From Takashimella koratensis (Eukaryota > Basidiomycota > Tremellomycetes > Trichosporonales > Tetragoniomycetaceae), in NCBI GenBank assembly GCA_003116875.1, contig BCKT01000001.1, positions 2,537,486 through 2,601,485 on the forward strand: a stretch of DNA of 64,000 bases, read 5' to 3'. The translations under genes and the position numbers were made by a program. Below the pieces are notes generated by a model. That model ran no database searches. It was not told the DNA's origin and was given only the letters and a program-made list of their open reading frames with translations. Shown here one piece after another: positions 42,931-55,600 of the stretch. Numbering within the stretch: position 1 is the stretch's first letter; each line of letters opens with the position of its first letter.

Positions 42931-45115
42931 CTATAAAAGGAAGGCAATGACGGCACCTGCGAGGGAGAGCACAATGGGTGCAGATATCAGGGAGAGTGTC
43001 GACGACGCCGCCGACTTGGAGGTACCTGAGCTCGAGCCCGAACCCGATCCCGAACTAGAGCCTGACGAGCTCGAGTTGGACGTCGTGTTGGTTGCTGTGA
43101 GGACACCCGACGACGGGAGCGCAGCGTTGGTCGTTGTTGGTTGAGTACCGAGCTGGCCAGACCCAACCATGACAAACTCGCCTTCCGAGGGTACACCATT
43201 GGTGACGACAAAGAAGAGCGCAGGGCCGGGTTGGAACAGTGTCGGCCCCGGGTACCCAGGTAGCTGCGAGACGTGCATTGTCGTGTTCCCCGTCGTCATA
43301 TCGATAGTGTAACTCGTCTCGAGCTCAAGGTACCGTTGACCGAATCCGATAGCATGTGTGTTGAACCCGCCACGGATGAGGATGGCCTTTGTGTTCTGCG
43401 CGATACCTTGGTCGGTCCCTGCCCAGGTGATGTTGAACGGGTTTCCGCCGTACGAGATGGTGCTTGGGACGCCCGAGTACGTGGGGCGGGTAAGCGAGTA
43501 GTACCACGGGTACCATCGCTCGACGTCGGTGCGGGATCGCCACTGAGCGTTGGTGAAGTCGGCGTTGGGGTTGGAGCCCGAGACGAGGATCGACCCGTCA
43601 GCGAGAAGAATAGCGGTCGAGTGGTACATCCTCTCGTTGGTGGTTGCTGTCAGGCCCGTGCGGTTCCATCGCGAGCCAGCGGGGGCAGAGGCATTGTAGA
43701 TGGCCGGCATGTAAAGCGGGGCTTGGCCGTACGACTGGCCAACGCTGTACATCTCGTTACCATAACCCGCGGTACCCATAGCGACGCCATTGCCCATCCA
43801 GAAGGTCCCGTCGGGGAGGATGACAAACTGGCCCATGCTTCGTCCCTCGGGCATGTCGTCGTCGTCGGTGTACTCTGGCTTGGCGTCCTCGGGGCTGATC
43901 CGAACACACGTCAGGTCGGCGGGGACAGCAGTGACGTTGTACCCCGCTCCGCCGTCGGTGCCCCAGGTGGTCGTGTTGGACCCGCCGCAGAAGAGCAGGG
44001 TGATGGTGTAGTTGTTCGCAGGGGTGAGGGGGAGCATAGCGGTCGCTGCCGAGGCCGGGTAAACACGGGTCGCGTAAGGCATCGACGGCAGGTTGGTGCT
44101 TGTCTGCGAAGTGTAGTTGTACAGGATCGTGTTGCTGGCGGCCTGCATGAACAGCAGGCCCGAGGGCATGAGCCACGTGAGCGGGTAGAGGTTGACTGGG
44201 AGCGAGTCGGAGAGGAACGGAAGGTCGACGGCGTCGCCTTGAGGAGGGAAGAACTCGTAGGTCGGGTTATCCTGAGCGGCGGTGTTGACGTATCCACCGT
44301 TCTTGTCGCCACCGATGATGATGAGGGTGCCGTCGGCAAGGGTCTCGACCGTAGGGTACCATCGCTTGCCAGTCATCTGGAGGTATCCGCCAGTGTCGCT
44401 GTTGATATTGTACGTCTGCACACCCTGGATATATTGGCAGCTTGAATCGTCGCATGGGTTGAGCAGTCGGATCGCCGTCCCGCCGTCGTTGTCATGGTAT
44501 GCGCCCGCACTGGCAATCGCAACACCGCCGGTTGTCACAGCTGCAAGGTGTCAGTGATTACTGGGAGAAGAGAGGGCGGTGTGACTTACGCTGGTTGCCG
44601 CCAAACACTGCCCAAGTACCGTTACCCATCACCGAACCACCTGCGCAGAAAGTGTTGGAGTAGACATCCATCAATCGCACTTGGAGTTGTCAGCGACGTC
44701 AACCTGGGACCAAGGACTTGCGCAAGCTTGACTCACCGTTACCCGTGTTGACGTCGTACTCTGCTGCCCACGCCGGGTGGGTGCCGTATGCGCCAGAGAT
44801 GTTGACGGGGTTGTTCTCTGACTTGTCGAGGATGTAGACCTTGTTCTTGGTCCCCAAGAACATCTGCGAGGGTGAGGTTAGCAATGGCCAAGTGGGGTGA
44901 CAAGCAACGTTGAATGACAACAGGCTCAACCAACCAAGGTGTGGTCGAGGTCGACTCACCATCTGAGCACTGATACCAAAGTCGCCAATACTCTCGTACC
45001 CCAAGATCGGGACGCCCGAAGTCGGGTCTCGCTCATGGAGAGGCTCGTACTGCGCCCATGCCGGGGCAGCGAGGAGGGAGAGGAGGCCAAAGAGGTGCGC
45101 TGCTTGTCGAAACAT
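42931..45115 (-). CDS. Copper radical (glyoxal-oxidase-like) oxidase with GPI-type C-terminus
   Basis: Four exons: 44960-45115, 44737-44863, 44590-44679 and 42931-44540; 660 residues. A signal peptide is evident (hydrophobic LFGLLSLLAAPAWAQ, cleavage near residue 21). Active-site candidates sit in order: Cys106 in SNTFCAGG and Tyr186 in KRWYPTVETL (cross-linked Tyr-Cys pair), Tyr430-His431 in ERMYHSTAIL, and His520 in FNTHAIGFGQRYLEL. These are the copper ligands of the glyoxal oxidase/galactose oxidase fold, which oxidise aldehydes or alcohols and release hydrogen peroxide. A Kelch-type propeller, then a DUF1929-type domain. After residue 600 a Ser/Gly/Thr linker leads to a hydrophobic tail (LISAPIVLSLAGAVIAFLL), the pattern of a GPI anchor. 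Likely on the cell surface. The substrate cannot be read from the sequence. Confidence 0.9.
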
Positions 45116-46883
45116 GTTGGGGATAGTTGGAGGGGTGGGTGGCGGGTGGGGGACGGGGAGGGAATCGAGAGACTCTATACTCTCTCAACGTCTGTGAGTT
45201 GTCGGGGGTTGAACAGAGAGAAAAGAGGAAGAGAGAATAGGATGAGAGAAAGAGGAAGAGTGGAGCGAATGATGGTGGTGATGACAGAGCAACAATACGG
45301 TGGGTGATGGGTGGGGTGGAAAAAAGAGAGTGGCAAAGGATGGCCAAAGCAAGGATGGCCGAGAGCAAGGAGAGAGCGTTTTAAAAGAGGGAGGCAACCA
45401 AAGGAAGGAACGGAGAGGGAGCAGGGAGCAGGGAGCAGGGAGTAGCGTGCGAGCGCGGCAGTCGTTTGAGGGGCGATAAAAGGGTGAACCAAAGGGTGAT
45501 CAGAGGCGAGGCGAGAGGGGATCGGAGAGGATCGGGGCGGGTGGTCGCAAGGGAGGGNGGGAAGGGGAGGGGCCGAGGGCGAGTCGGGGTGTGAACCAGA
45601 GACACCAGAGACACCAAATACCAAGCGATGAGAGAGTGGAAAGGAGGACGAGTCAAGACGAGGTGGCAAGTAGGTGTTGGTTCGTTGTTAATGTCCACGA
45701 GGGTTGTATATATAGCGTAAGGAAAAGATGGTGTTGACGTTGGGTTGGTATTAATAGACGGTCAAGGGGATCGGGGCGGACGTAGTGGACGTAGCGCCGG
45801 CGGCAAAAGGATCGAGGGGATCGTGGGGTCAAGAATGTCGAGGGAGTGGAGAGGGCGGGTAAGGGATGCGGATGAAGAGGAGGGGCAGGGAACACAAGGT
45901 CAGCGAGTGGCAACACGAGGGAGGAGCATATGGTGGGTGCTGGGTGCGGTGAGTTGCAAAGTTTGAATAGGCCAAGGGGCCAAGAGCGAGCAGCAAGCAG
46001 CCAGCAGCAAGCGATCAAAGGATCTCGAAGCTGTGCTGCTCGCAGGGACGCCATCGATCCATGGGCCACGATTCCAGCGGAAAATAGACAACGACGAGAC
46101 TACCCCAAACCGAGCTAGACTCACCTCACCAACAAGCGAACGACCAACACTGCAACCTCGACCGAGGATAGAGATGGATTGGTAAATATAGCGACAACAC
46201 CGAGTATAGAACTGGTCAGGTTGGTTCTGTAGGTCTGTGGGTCTGTGCGGATGTATGTGTGTGGGTGTGCGACCTGTTTGGGCTGGTCGGTCGGTTGGTT
46301 TGGAGGATGAAACAGGGCTACGGGAACCACAAGTTTGGTGACACCGCTTGGTGAATTGCACAGGAATTTTTCCGGGTCGTAGGTGTTGGTGTCGGTGTCG
46401 TCCGTTGCTGTCGGGCGAGCAGAGTTCAGAGAGTGTATACAGGAAGGTGTAGATGTGAATGGGATCGTCGAGGGGGAAGACGATCTGATGACTTGGAGAG
46501 AGGGGTGAGAAGGGGAGAGTGAGGATTGAGGAGAAGAGGAAAGAGTAGAACGATTGCCTAGTGATGCTGAGAATCGAGGGTGATCTCTTCGGAACCAACA
46601 GAGTTGCCTGCATCCATGGCCAGTTACCAGTTGCCGCTCTACCCCTGCCTCCCCCTCGACCAACCAGTGCTAGGAGAAACCCAAATAACACAAACGTTGC
46701 CGGGGAATTCACCTTTGCTTGCTGCATTCTGTGCTTGCCGCCCGCCCTTGGCCCCCGCCCCCGCTCTCGTCTTCCTTCTCCCGCTCTGACCGCTCCCCCT
46801 CCTCCCTTCCCCCGCCCCCTCTCGTTACCGCCCGCCCGAGGAGGTAAAATAAGGCAAAACTTTCAGCGCCACCCTGACTCCTG

Positions 46884-46923
<40 letters not shown>

Positions 46924-49193
46924 TACCCCCCCCCCCCCCCCGGGGCCAAACCCAAAACTCTCCCCCCCCCCCCAGCCCCTCACCCCCCCCCCCCCCCCCC
47001 TCACTGCCCTGAGCCGGTAGAGCAGAAATTGAGGGTTTGGCGCTAGAACGAGGCGCTGACGGCGGGTATGACGACGGAGACGGTTCAGGAGGTCTGTGCA
47101 TAGGACCAAGGTAGGGAAACATCATCACCAAATAACGGGAGACAAAGACCCAGGGGGAAGAAACATGGCACTCGATCTTGCAATAGGGGTTGGATCATGG
47201 ATCTTGTTTCGACCATGCTCTGCTCTTTACCGGTTGCGCATTGTTACTGCTTTCTGCTCTTTCTTTTGTCTTGCACTCTGCGCTCTGCTCTGCGCTCTTG
47301 CTTCTGCCTCTGGTTGATACTGTCCGCCTTGAACCAGCGTTCCAGCGACATCGTCCCATCATGCATCGCATCGCTTTTTCCCTGTCAACAAGCGAGGACC
47401 CCCGTGCCGTATAAGCCGTGCCGTGTTGGTTGCCCTGACGACGCAGCACCGGCCGGGGATTACAGCATGGCTGTATACGGGATTGGGAAAGGATCAGAGG
47501 CAGCAGCAGCAGCAGCAGCAGCCGCCTCAGCCTCAGTCTCTGTAGCAGCTCAACCTGGCCGGGAAGACGACCCGGGATCTTAGCAGGAGGACCATAGGTT
47601 ATCTTATTTATAGAATCCGGTCGATTGTTTGCGGGCACTGTTTTGGTCCCAGGCGGGGAGGGGGGAGGGGGTCTGACTGCGCCCAGTTGAAAGAGTAATC
47701 AGCTCGCAGCAGGGGAGTAGTGTCTGTAGGATGTTTCCAGTGACCAGCCGACTGTAGGCCAATGACCGCAGTGACCCCAACATGTCGCTTGGCCCTTGCG
47801 CAGGATTGACGCCATGTTTCAATGGGTTCCCATCGCTAGTCGTACTAGATCGCTGCACCGCTTTCTCCGCGATAGGGAGGCAAGGTCACATGACCCACGC
47901 ACGACCCTTGCGTATCCTTTCTTGTTTATTCCCCCCCCCCCCTTGAAGGAAAGAATACTCCGAATGACGTGGTCTTTACCGGTTCCTTTGGTATCACCGC
48001 ACCTTGCATGCCCCTTTGCCCACCTGTCGGGTCCGCTCAGGGGCTGTCGGCCGAAGTGACCCAGATCTGACCCTGAGCGACCCTGAGCCGGTTCCATCGG
48101 CAGTCTGTGGTGCTCCGCTCGGTCGGCTGGGGGCCAAACTTTGTGCTCACTTTTCACCACCGGGGAACAAGGTTTGTAGGAAAAGTGGGGGTGGGGGAGA
48201 AGGCAGCGGGCAGCGGACAGCGGGCAGGGGACAAGAACAGAGAGAGAGAGTGAGCAAGCGGGCAGGGAGGGAAGACACATGGGGATAACAATAAAGCACT
48301 CGGCACGGATGAGCGGGACGTGCCGACGCGTGACTCGAGTGGGGGAGGAAAATTTTGGTGGGCAAGCAAGGGCACGAGGAATGGGGAATGGGGAAGGGAA
48401 AGGGGGGGGAGAAAGGGAAGCGGAGAACGGGGAAGAGGTAGGCGAGGATAACGAGGACCCCGGGGCTGGAAACGGGGGGTAAAGTGGGGAAAGTAGAGAT
48501 GGTAGAGTTTGAACCAGAGTAAAGGCACGAGGAGCGATGGGCTGTATGTCTAAAGCAAAGGCGAGGAGACGAGAGAGTATCGGGATGAGCATTGACCCGC
48601 CGCGCCCTCTTGTTGAGAAGCAACCAAGAGATGAAGATGTCCTAGGTCAAGGACGAGGGAGTTTGGACCAGAGTACAGCGAGCCGTGTGCATCCGTGCAT
48701 CCTTGTCTCCCTATGTCCTTGCGCCCTTGGACCAGGTCACAAGGCTTCAATGGAAAGCGTAGGGACAAGGTTGACTACAAAGAAAAGTGTATTCCTGGGT
48801 CCGAATCACGATCCGAGTGTCCGACACGGTTATCGGATTCTCGAGACAGGTCAGCAGGAAGAGGAACAGAGAGGGAGACTATATGCACTGCACAAATTGT
48901 GAATCAAAAGAGTTGACTTTGTGTCTGAGATTCAGAGCTGAGGATTGAGTGGTACTAATTCATTTTCTTTTCATTTCATTTCCACCCGACCCATATTTTT
49001 TCCCCTCTTCCTCTTTCTTCATCTTTCATCTTTCATCTCTCTCATCTCATCTCCATCCCTCATCAACTTTCTCTTCCCTCATATACGTCTCTCTCCTTCT
49101 CTGGCCAGCACCGACCCCATCGTTCTTTACTCTCTCTCTCCACTCGCCTAACCCCACCCTCTCACCCTCCTACCCCACCACCACCTACACGCC
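45116..49193. other. Repeat-rich 4.1-kb divergent spacer
   Basis: Between the start codons of the oxidase (-) and HEN1 (+). Purine-rich on + to about 45600, one unresolved base at 45558, long C runs at 46888-47000, and a CAG-type triplet run at 47501-47520. Many frames are open because of biased composition, but none resembles a protein family. The last 250 bp before 49194 are a pyrimidine-rich leader. Confidence 0.5.
46888..47000. repeat. Cluster of poly-C runs
   Basis: A run of 36 C (46888-46923), TA, a run of 16 C (46926-46941), then two further C runs to about 47000 separated by short mixed segments. Length and spacing may be assembly artefacts. Confidence 0.85.
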
Positions 49194-51717
49194 ATGATCG
49201 ACGCCGATCCCGATATCGATATCGAGCTTTCCCGGGGGACCCGGCACGCTCCTACTCGTAGTCGAGACATTCACATGTCCCCATCCCTCACTCCATCCAA
49301 CACCGCACCGACCTCTTCTTCCACTTCCTCTTCTCGTCCTCGTCGATCGCGATCTCGCTCGTCGTCACAGTCGCCACCACCGACTCTCTCCCCTTCATCT
49401 GTCCCCACCACTCGCTTCCCGCCCGAAGTCTCCATCGTTGAAGCTGCAGACGTGACTGGAGTCTCCTTCAAGCCCGAGTAAGTCAACCCCTCCCCTTTTC
49501 CCCTCCCATCCCATCTACACATGTCTCATCGTCTCCTCCCATCCTCTCGGCGCGGTCGTTGGAAGACCGTGGCCAGACGTCATTCGGACACGTTCCGACG
49601 GGGGCAGGGGGGGAGTTTTTTTTTTCCTATGTTCCGACAAGGAACGGCGCTGACCGCACGCCATTTCTCAATCCCGCAACGTGCTCATGCTCACCTACCT
49701 CCTAGCTTATGGATGCAACGCCGAGCATGGGCGCTTCAAGTGCTTCGCCGCGAAGGTGTCCGCAGCGTACGTCGACACCTTCTCTCCCCACCCTGCTTCC
49801 CCACAACCTTCCCCTTCCCTTCTTCTCGCCTTGGTCGCCTCGCTCGGGGCGCCTCATTCCTCTGCATCACCTGACCCGTTACCCACCTGCTGACACGTCG
49901 CGTCTGCTTCTACTTCTTTCCTTATATGCTTCTTCACTTCCTCTCTTCTAGGTTCTCGACATTGGATGTGGAGAGGGCGCATTGCTCGAGACCCTCGTCG
50001 TTCCTCCTTGCTCCATCCACGAACCGCCCATCCTCCCTTCGCCCGAGTCAGGTAACAACCAAAGTGAATGTCCCGAGACGGCACCAGAGCCGGAACTGTT
50101 CATAAACGTGGGTAACCTTTTACCCGTTTGCGTGTCCCCACGTCACTGTTCCCAATGTCACACGTTACCTCACGTCACCTTTCCACCTCTCCTTCCCCTC
50201 CCCCTGCCTCCGACCCCTAACCCCCTCTGCTCTCCTCCATCCCTTAATCCCATCGCTAACGTACCTTCTTCACCCTCAGCGCCTTGCCGGTCTCGACATC
50301 TCCTCCTCGATCGTCCCCCGAGCCTCCGAGGTCCTACAGCCCAACCCTTCCTTACCTCGATGGGAACATCTCACTGCCGAGCTCTGGATCGGCGCTATTG
50401 AGAAATACAATGCCCGCCTCGAAGGATTTGACGCGATCACTGCGCTCGAACTGATCGAACACCTCGAGCCGGAGGTGTTGAGCAGATTTGGAGTGGTTAC
50501 GATGGGAACGTATCGGCCAAGGGTGATGCTCGTTTCGACACCGGTGAGTCTGAGTCCGGGACTATAAGTGGGAGGAAAGGAAAACAAAGCTGACACAAGT
50601 TGCGCAGAACTTTGACTTTAATGCAAAGTTCCCGAGGACGCACGAGTATGAGCAACATGGATTCGTCGACCCGACCGGTCGGACGGATCGAGTCTTTAGG
50701 TGTGTACCGGGCTGTGACTGGTTTCTTTTTCAGTGATCAAGGTGCTTGACCCTGCTGACATTATCATAGGCACTCGGACCACAAAGTGGAGATGACTGGG
50801 GAAGAGTTCAAGTACTGGGCTCTGGCTGCGGCTGCGGACTGGGGGTAAGTTGGTGTTGCTGAGCTAGGATCTTTCTACATTTCGGAGAACGAAGCTCACG
50901 CCTTTCCAGCTACGAAGTCGAGCTCGGCGGTGTCGGCGTCTCGTCCATCCCTTCCTTTTACCCCTCTGGCGCACCCATCTACGCCACTCAAACCGCCATC
51001 TTCCGACGGGTACACTCCGTCCCTCCCCGTTCCCCGCGCTCCGTGCGAACCATCAGCCTCCCGTTCATCCGTGAAGCTGAACACCCACATCGCCAGGCTC
51101 TCAAGGTCGTACACCCGGCGGCGCTGAAACGGGTCACGCGTGTCGAGCCAAACCGCGTGAGGGAGCTGGTCAGGGGTTGGTTCCAACGTGCGTCGAAGAA
51201 CTCGCGTGCATCGAGTGGACTGGGTCTGGGTCTCGGACCGGGAACAGCACCGATCGGAGCAGGAGGTGGAGGTGGAAGTGGGGTTGAGGGATCTGGGCAA
51301 GAGGTGACAGAGGTTAGCGTGAATGAACTTTGGCCAGAAGTTGGAGAATCATGTGCAGGGAGTCGGAGAGCCCTCTTTGCCTGTTTGGGAGGGTGGGGGA
51401 ACGTCCATGCTGTCGCGGAACCTGACCCGACGCCGTTGAGCGTAAGGACGATTGTAAAAGCCGTTGCGGGGATCGGGGGCGGGGTAGGGAGTACCGGGAG
51501 TGGGACCGGGGAAGGAAGGGAAGGAAAAGAAGGACCCGAGTTTGTGATTGTTTGGAAAAGAGATGGGTGGGTCGTCAAGTGGAGAGGAGAGAAGAAAAGT
51601 CAAGAGGAGGTGGATGGGAAGGTGGGAGGGGGAAGTGCGGTGACGGCGGCGGTGGGAGGGGTCGCAGGTGTTGAGGGTGATGGAGATACACCAAGGGCCG
51701 ATACGGGCGGTTGGTAA
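49194..51717 (+). CDS. HEN1: Small-RNA 2'-O-methyltransferase Hen1
   Basis: Seven exons: 49194-49477, 49706-49766, 49952-50107, 50280-50543, 50608-50699, 50770-50844 and 50910-51717; 579 residues. Hen1 methylates the 3'-terminal ribose of small RNAs and protects them from tailing and decay. Signature: LWMQRRAWALQVL near residue 97; the SAM-binding loop VLDIGCGEGALLE (116-128); the metal site Glu224, Glu227, His228 in ALELIEHLEP plus His287/His290 in FRHSDHKVEMT; and VSTPNFDFN between them. A Gly-rich linker near 375-410 and a further conserved-looking segment (FVIVWKRDGWVVKW) follow. The N-terminal 80 residues are disordered Ser/Thr/Pro. The RNA-binding domains of plant HEN1 are absent, as in the short animal and fungal forms. 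Implies methylated small RNAs in this fungus. Confidence 0.9.
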
Positions 51718-52640
51718 TGGTTGATCCGGAACAACGGTCATTGAACAACGAGCAACGGTCAACGAGCAATTTGCGAGTATCAATAACCAACCCATTACAA
51801 CGATAAATCTTCGATCCAAGCCAACTCAACTCTACACAAGCCAACTCTACACTCGCTGCAGAAAGTTGGATTCTCGGTTCTCACCACGTTTTCCTCCATA
51901 CGAAACCTATCAATCTAACCAAAACAAAACTCTGATCAAGGGGTTTGTTTCCCCTCGCCTCTCCGTCGCTTCTCCGTCGCCCCTTCGTCGGCTCTACGTC
52001 GACTCTCCAACGACGCCGCCCCATTGCGTCATCATTGCCCCGAAACCTATCAGCATCACATATCGATATCGTCCACAAACTTTTTTTTTCATTTCAATCA
52101 CCATCACATCGCGTTTCATCTCGTCGACACATCGAATCGTTGAATCCGCATATCAGTCCTTGGCTCGCCTAGTACGCCTAGTACCACCTGGGTGGGCGGG
52201 TCCCTCGTCGTTCTTTTCTCATTTCTCACGATCCACGTCTATACCCACCCCACCCTCCACCCTTCACCCCTCAGTCAACCAAAAAGAAGTCTCACCCGAC
52301 TTTTATCTTTTCAAAAATTCATTGCATATACATTTCAACTCCTCCATACCTCCAACTCCTCTCGATGCTCTCTCTCATATTTGGTCGCTATGCGTTATGC
52401 TACGTCATTCATTATGCGCTTTGTATCGTTGAACCCTTGTCGAAGGGTTTTACCAATCCTTGAACAATGTTTCTCTTGTCTTTCGCAGTTGTCTTTTGAT
52501 GAGCGACTTGCTATTTTACTCTGTACGTCCGACCCATCCTGAGATGTGCCGCTGATCGCCTCGCGTTCCTCCCATTCCTCCCATTCCTCCATTCCTCCAT
52601 TCCTCCATTCATTTCCCCTCTCACGATCCAATCCCTTCCT
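51718..52640. other. Intergenic, convergent
   Basis: 3' flanks of HEN1 and APC6. Short simple repeats (CCATTCCTC) near 52574-52605. No gene seen. Confidence 0.55.
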
Positions 52641-55600
52641 CTAATCATCCTCAATCTCCATCGTCTCCTCGTCCATTGACTCCATCGACTCTTCCTGCGC
52701 ATTCCCTATCCCTACCTGTCCTTTCTTCCCTTCCATCCGCGTTCCCTTCTCTACCCTATCCTCAACTCCACCTTGCGTCGACACTACCTGCACCTTCTTG
52801 ACCCCTTCCGCTACTTCCCCGGGTAGACCTTTAATCTCTCTCGGTGGTCGAGCCTCCACTTGTTCACCTAGCGCCATCTCAAGCAAGACCGTCCCCATTG
52901 GGTCACTAGGGTTGAGTGAAAGTGCTTGGTGGTAGATCCCAATAGCGGTGGGCGTATCACCCTCAAGATGCGAAAGGAGAGCGAGGGAGAGTAAAGAAGT
53001 AGAAGAAGTTGGATCAAGTCGGATCGAAGTTTGGTATGCGGATCGAGAAGAGGTGTAGTCACTGAGTGAGGGGCGAAGCCGCGTACAAAGTAAAGAGTCG
53101 ATAGACAAAAGAGGGCACGAACATGTCGGAAAGTGAAAAAAAAAAAAGATATGAGGTCGGTAAGAGAATTCAAAAGGTCAGGTCAGTTCTCTGTCCTTCT
53201 CCGAGGTCAAAGCTCGCACTCCACTCCGCCTAACGGCGTCGTGCTCAAAACTCACCCGACGACCCTCAACGCATGTCCCAAATTCGCCCAAGTCCTACTC
53301 CAAACCCCAGGTACACCCTGCATCTCCTCTGCTCCTCTCAACGCTCTCCTAAACAAATCGACCGCACTCGCCGGGTCGTCTCGATTATAAGCGGCGACTC
53401 CAAGTTCGTTAAGTAATAGCGGATCGGAAGGATGGATGGATTGAGCGGCACGTAGGTATTCTTCAGCTAACGGGGTGGAAGAAAGTTGAAGGTGTTCCAT
53501 CCCGATGAAGAGGAGTGGGAGGTGTGATCTGTCCAATGATCCGAAAGGTTTGGAGAAGAGAGGTTAGCATCGAGCACATTTATTCAGTTGCTGATATCTC
53601 AGTCTAGAACTCGCTCCAGCGCTGTCGCGCTGAAGCTCGACGACTCACCCCTGAAACAACCTGGCCGAAGTTGAATACGCTGTAATCGCCGAATCATGTT
53701 CCCCCTCATAAGCAAAACTATGAGCGAAAGCGATCCAACTTGGTGCGAATCTAGAATCGACCAAACTCGCTTTGGAGAAATACCTCCTTGCTTCTGCCCA
53801 CCTACGACCGGAGAAGTACCATAGCCCGACAGCGTACCAGGTAGTTGCGGAGGAAGGGTCGGAGGAGACGAGGTCGTGCGCTAGCATGAAGAGGGAGGAA
53901 CGAAGGCGTGGGAGGTGGTGCATACACGCGAGGTGAAGAGGGAGGGCAGAAGGGTGGGATGGGACTCGGTCGAGGATTCTAGGGCGGAGGGTTAGCGATC
54001 AACCGCAGGAAGAGAGAAGCCGAATGGCAAGGAGAGGGGGTGGGGGGGGGTAAGGAGAGGAAAACGGTAATTGATGCGAAGAAGCTAGCCACAGCGCTCG
54101 CTACGCTCGGGACGCTCACAAACTCACCTAGACGTAACAGCATAACACTCTTCCCACTTGTACTGAGCATACAACTCATCCGCCAACCCACTCATCACGT
54201 CCGGATTCTCACCCAATCCATAAGTATCCACCAACACTTTACGAGCGGAAACGACGACCGAAGCGTGAGTCGAATCTTTACGAAGCATCGAAGTGTACAT
54301 GGTTGAAACGAGGGTAGATTCGTCTGGTGTTAATTGGGAGGAAAAGGGAAGGTGCGTTATAAATTCGTATTCTGGATAATGTCAGCGAAGTGTGAGAAAT
54401 GTAAGGGGGGAGTAGCATGGCTGAGGTATTTCTCAAAGCCCAACCGTGTTCAAAACGACTACTCGCCCACTTGACCACTCGTCGACTTTGTCGACTCGTG
54501 GACTTGACTTACCCTCATCACTCGCCAACATCCCCCCATCTACCAATTCCCTAAAAGCATCGTAATTCTTAACGTCCAAAACCAGCGCCTCCATCAAACT
54601 TTCTTTAGCCAGTGCAAAGGAGGAGAGGCGGAGGTGGAGTTGGCCACGTAGGAGACAGAGTGAAGAGTGAAGTTTGATTCCTTCGTCAAGTGTTGCGCTT
54701 GAGACTAGATCGAGGACGGGGAGGTTTCATCGTAGTTCGCAGGTCGTTGAAAACGAGTCGATGTTAGGAGTGAGAAACGATCAAAGAGAATAGTGCGATG
54801 GGGGGAGAGAACGAGTATCAGCTTCTGACTAAGTAACGAACAAAGCCAGAGCACAGAGGAACAGAAGTTGACAAGGATGGAGACACAACTACTTACTTGC
54901 ACCCTTGAAGGGGTTCGCTTCGCCGACGAGTTCAAGTGCCTCTGCGTATTTCTCTTGCTGGACCATACATTGCGCAGCGAGGAACCTACACGCGAGTGAC
55001 TCGTCCACTAGCCGTCTCCTTCTTTCTCCTGCACCCGCGGCTGTCCCCGCCCCTGCCCCTGCCCCTGATGCCGTGCTCGAGCTTACGCCCGCAGCTCGAG
55101 CGGCCACACCGTTCGATCCACCGTTCGTGTGTGACTCGGAGCCGAGGCGGACGGGGCGAGAGGGACGAGCGGGGAGAGGTGACGTGAGGAGGGCTTCGGC
55201 TCGCAGGAAGTGGCCGGTTAGGTAGTGTGTCTGCGCGAGCCAGAAGGCATCGTTGGCGTCGGCTACGGCGTGGAGGCGGATATTACAGCAAGGGTACCGG
55301 GCGAAAATAAGAGTCAGGTCAAGATTGACAGTGAAGAAGCAAGAGTCAGCTCGTTTCTTACTCTTTTCATAGGTATCCCTTTCTCCAGCCGAGCTCTGCT
55401 GGTCAGCGCACTCACCCGTCCAGCTCAAGATCTTGTCCCCCCAGAAAGCGGCCGTCTCATACAGATGCTGCATGATCGCGTCGTGTCTCCACAGCCTCAT
55501 GGAGTCCACCATACCCCAGCTCATCTCTGCGTCCGCATCTGTCTCGCTCTGCCCTCTACTCTCGGCCCATTCGGGGTCCACTGCCATCTCGTCGTCCACC

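Noticed and set aside
43273..44445. 390-codon frame on + across the copper radical oxidase
   Set aside because: It lies antisense to a well-supported gene with active-site motifs; the open frame follows from GC-rich codon bias.
45900..46727. 275-codon frame on - upstream of the oxidase
   Set aside because: Low-complexity leader-like composition and no family likeness.
46709..47131. Gly-rich frame on - over the C runs
   Set aside because: Produced by the poly-C tract; no gene evidence.
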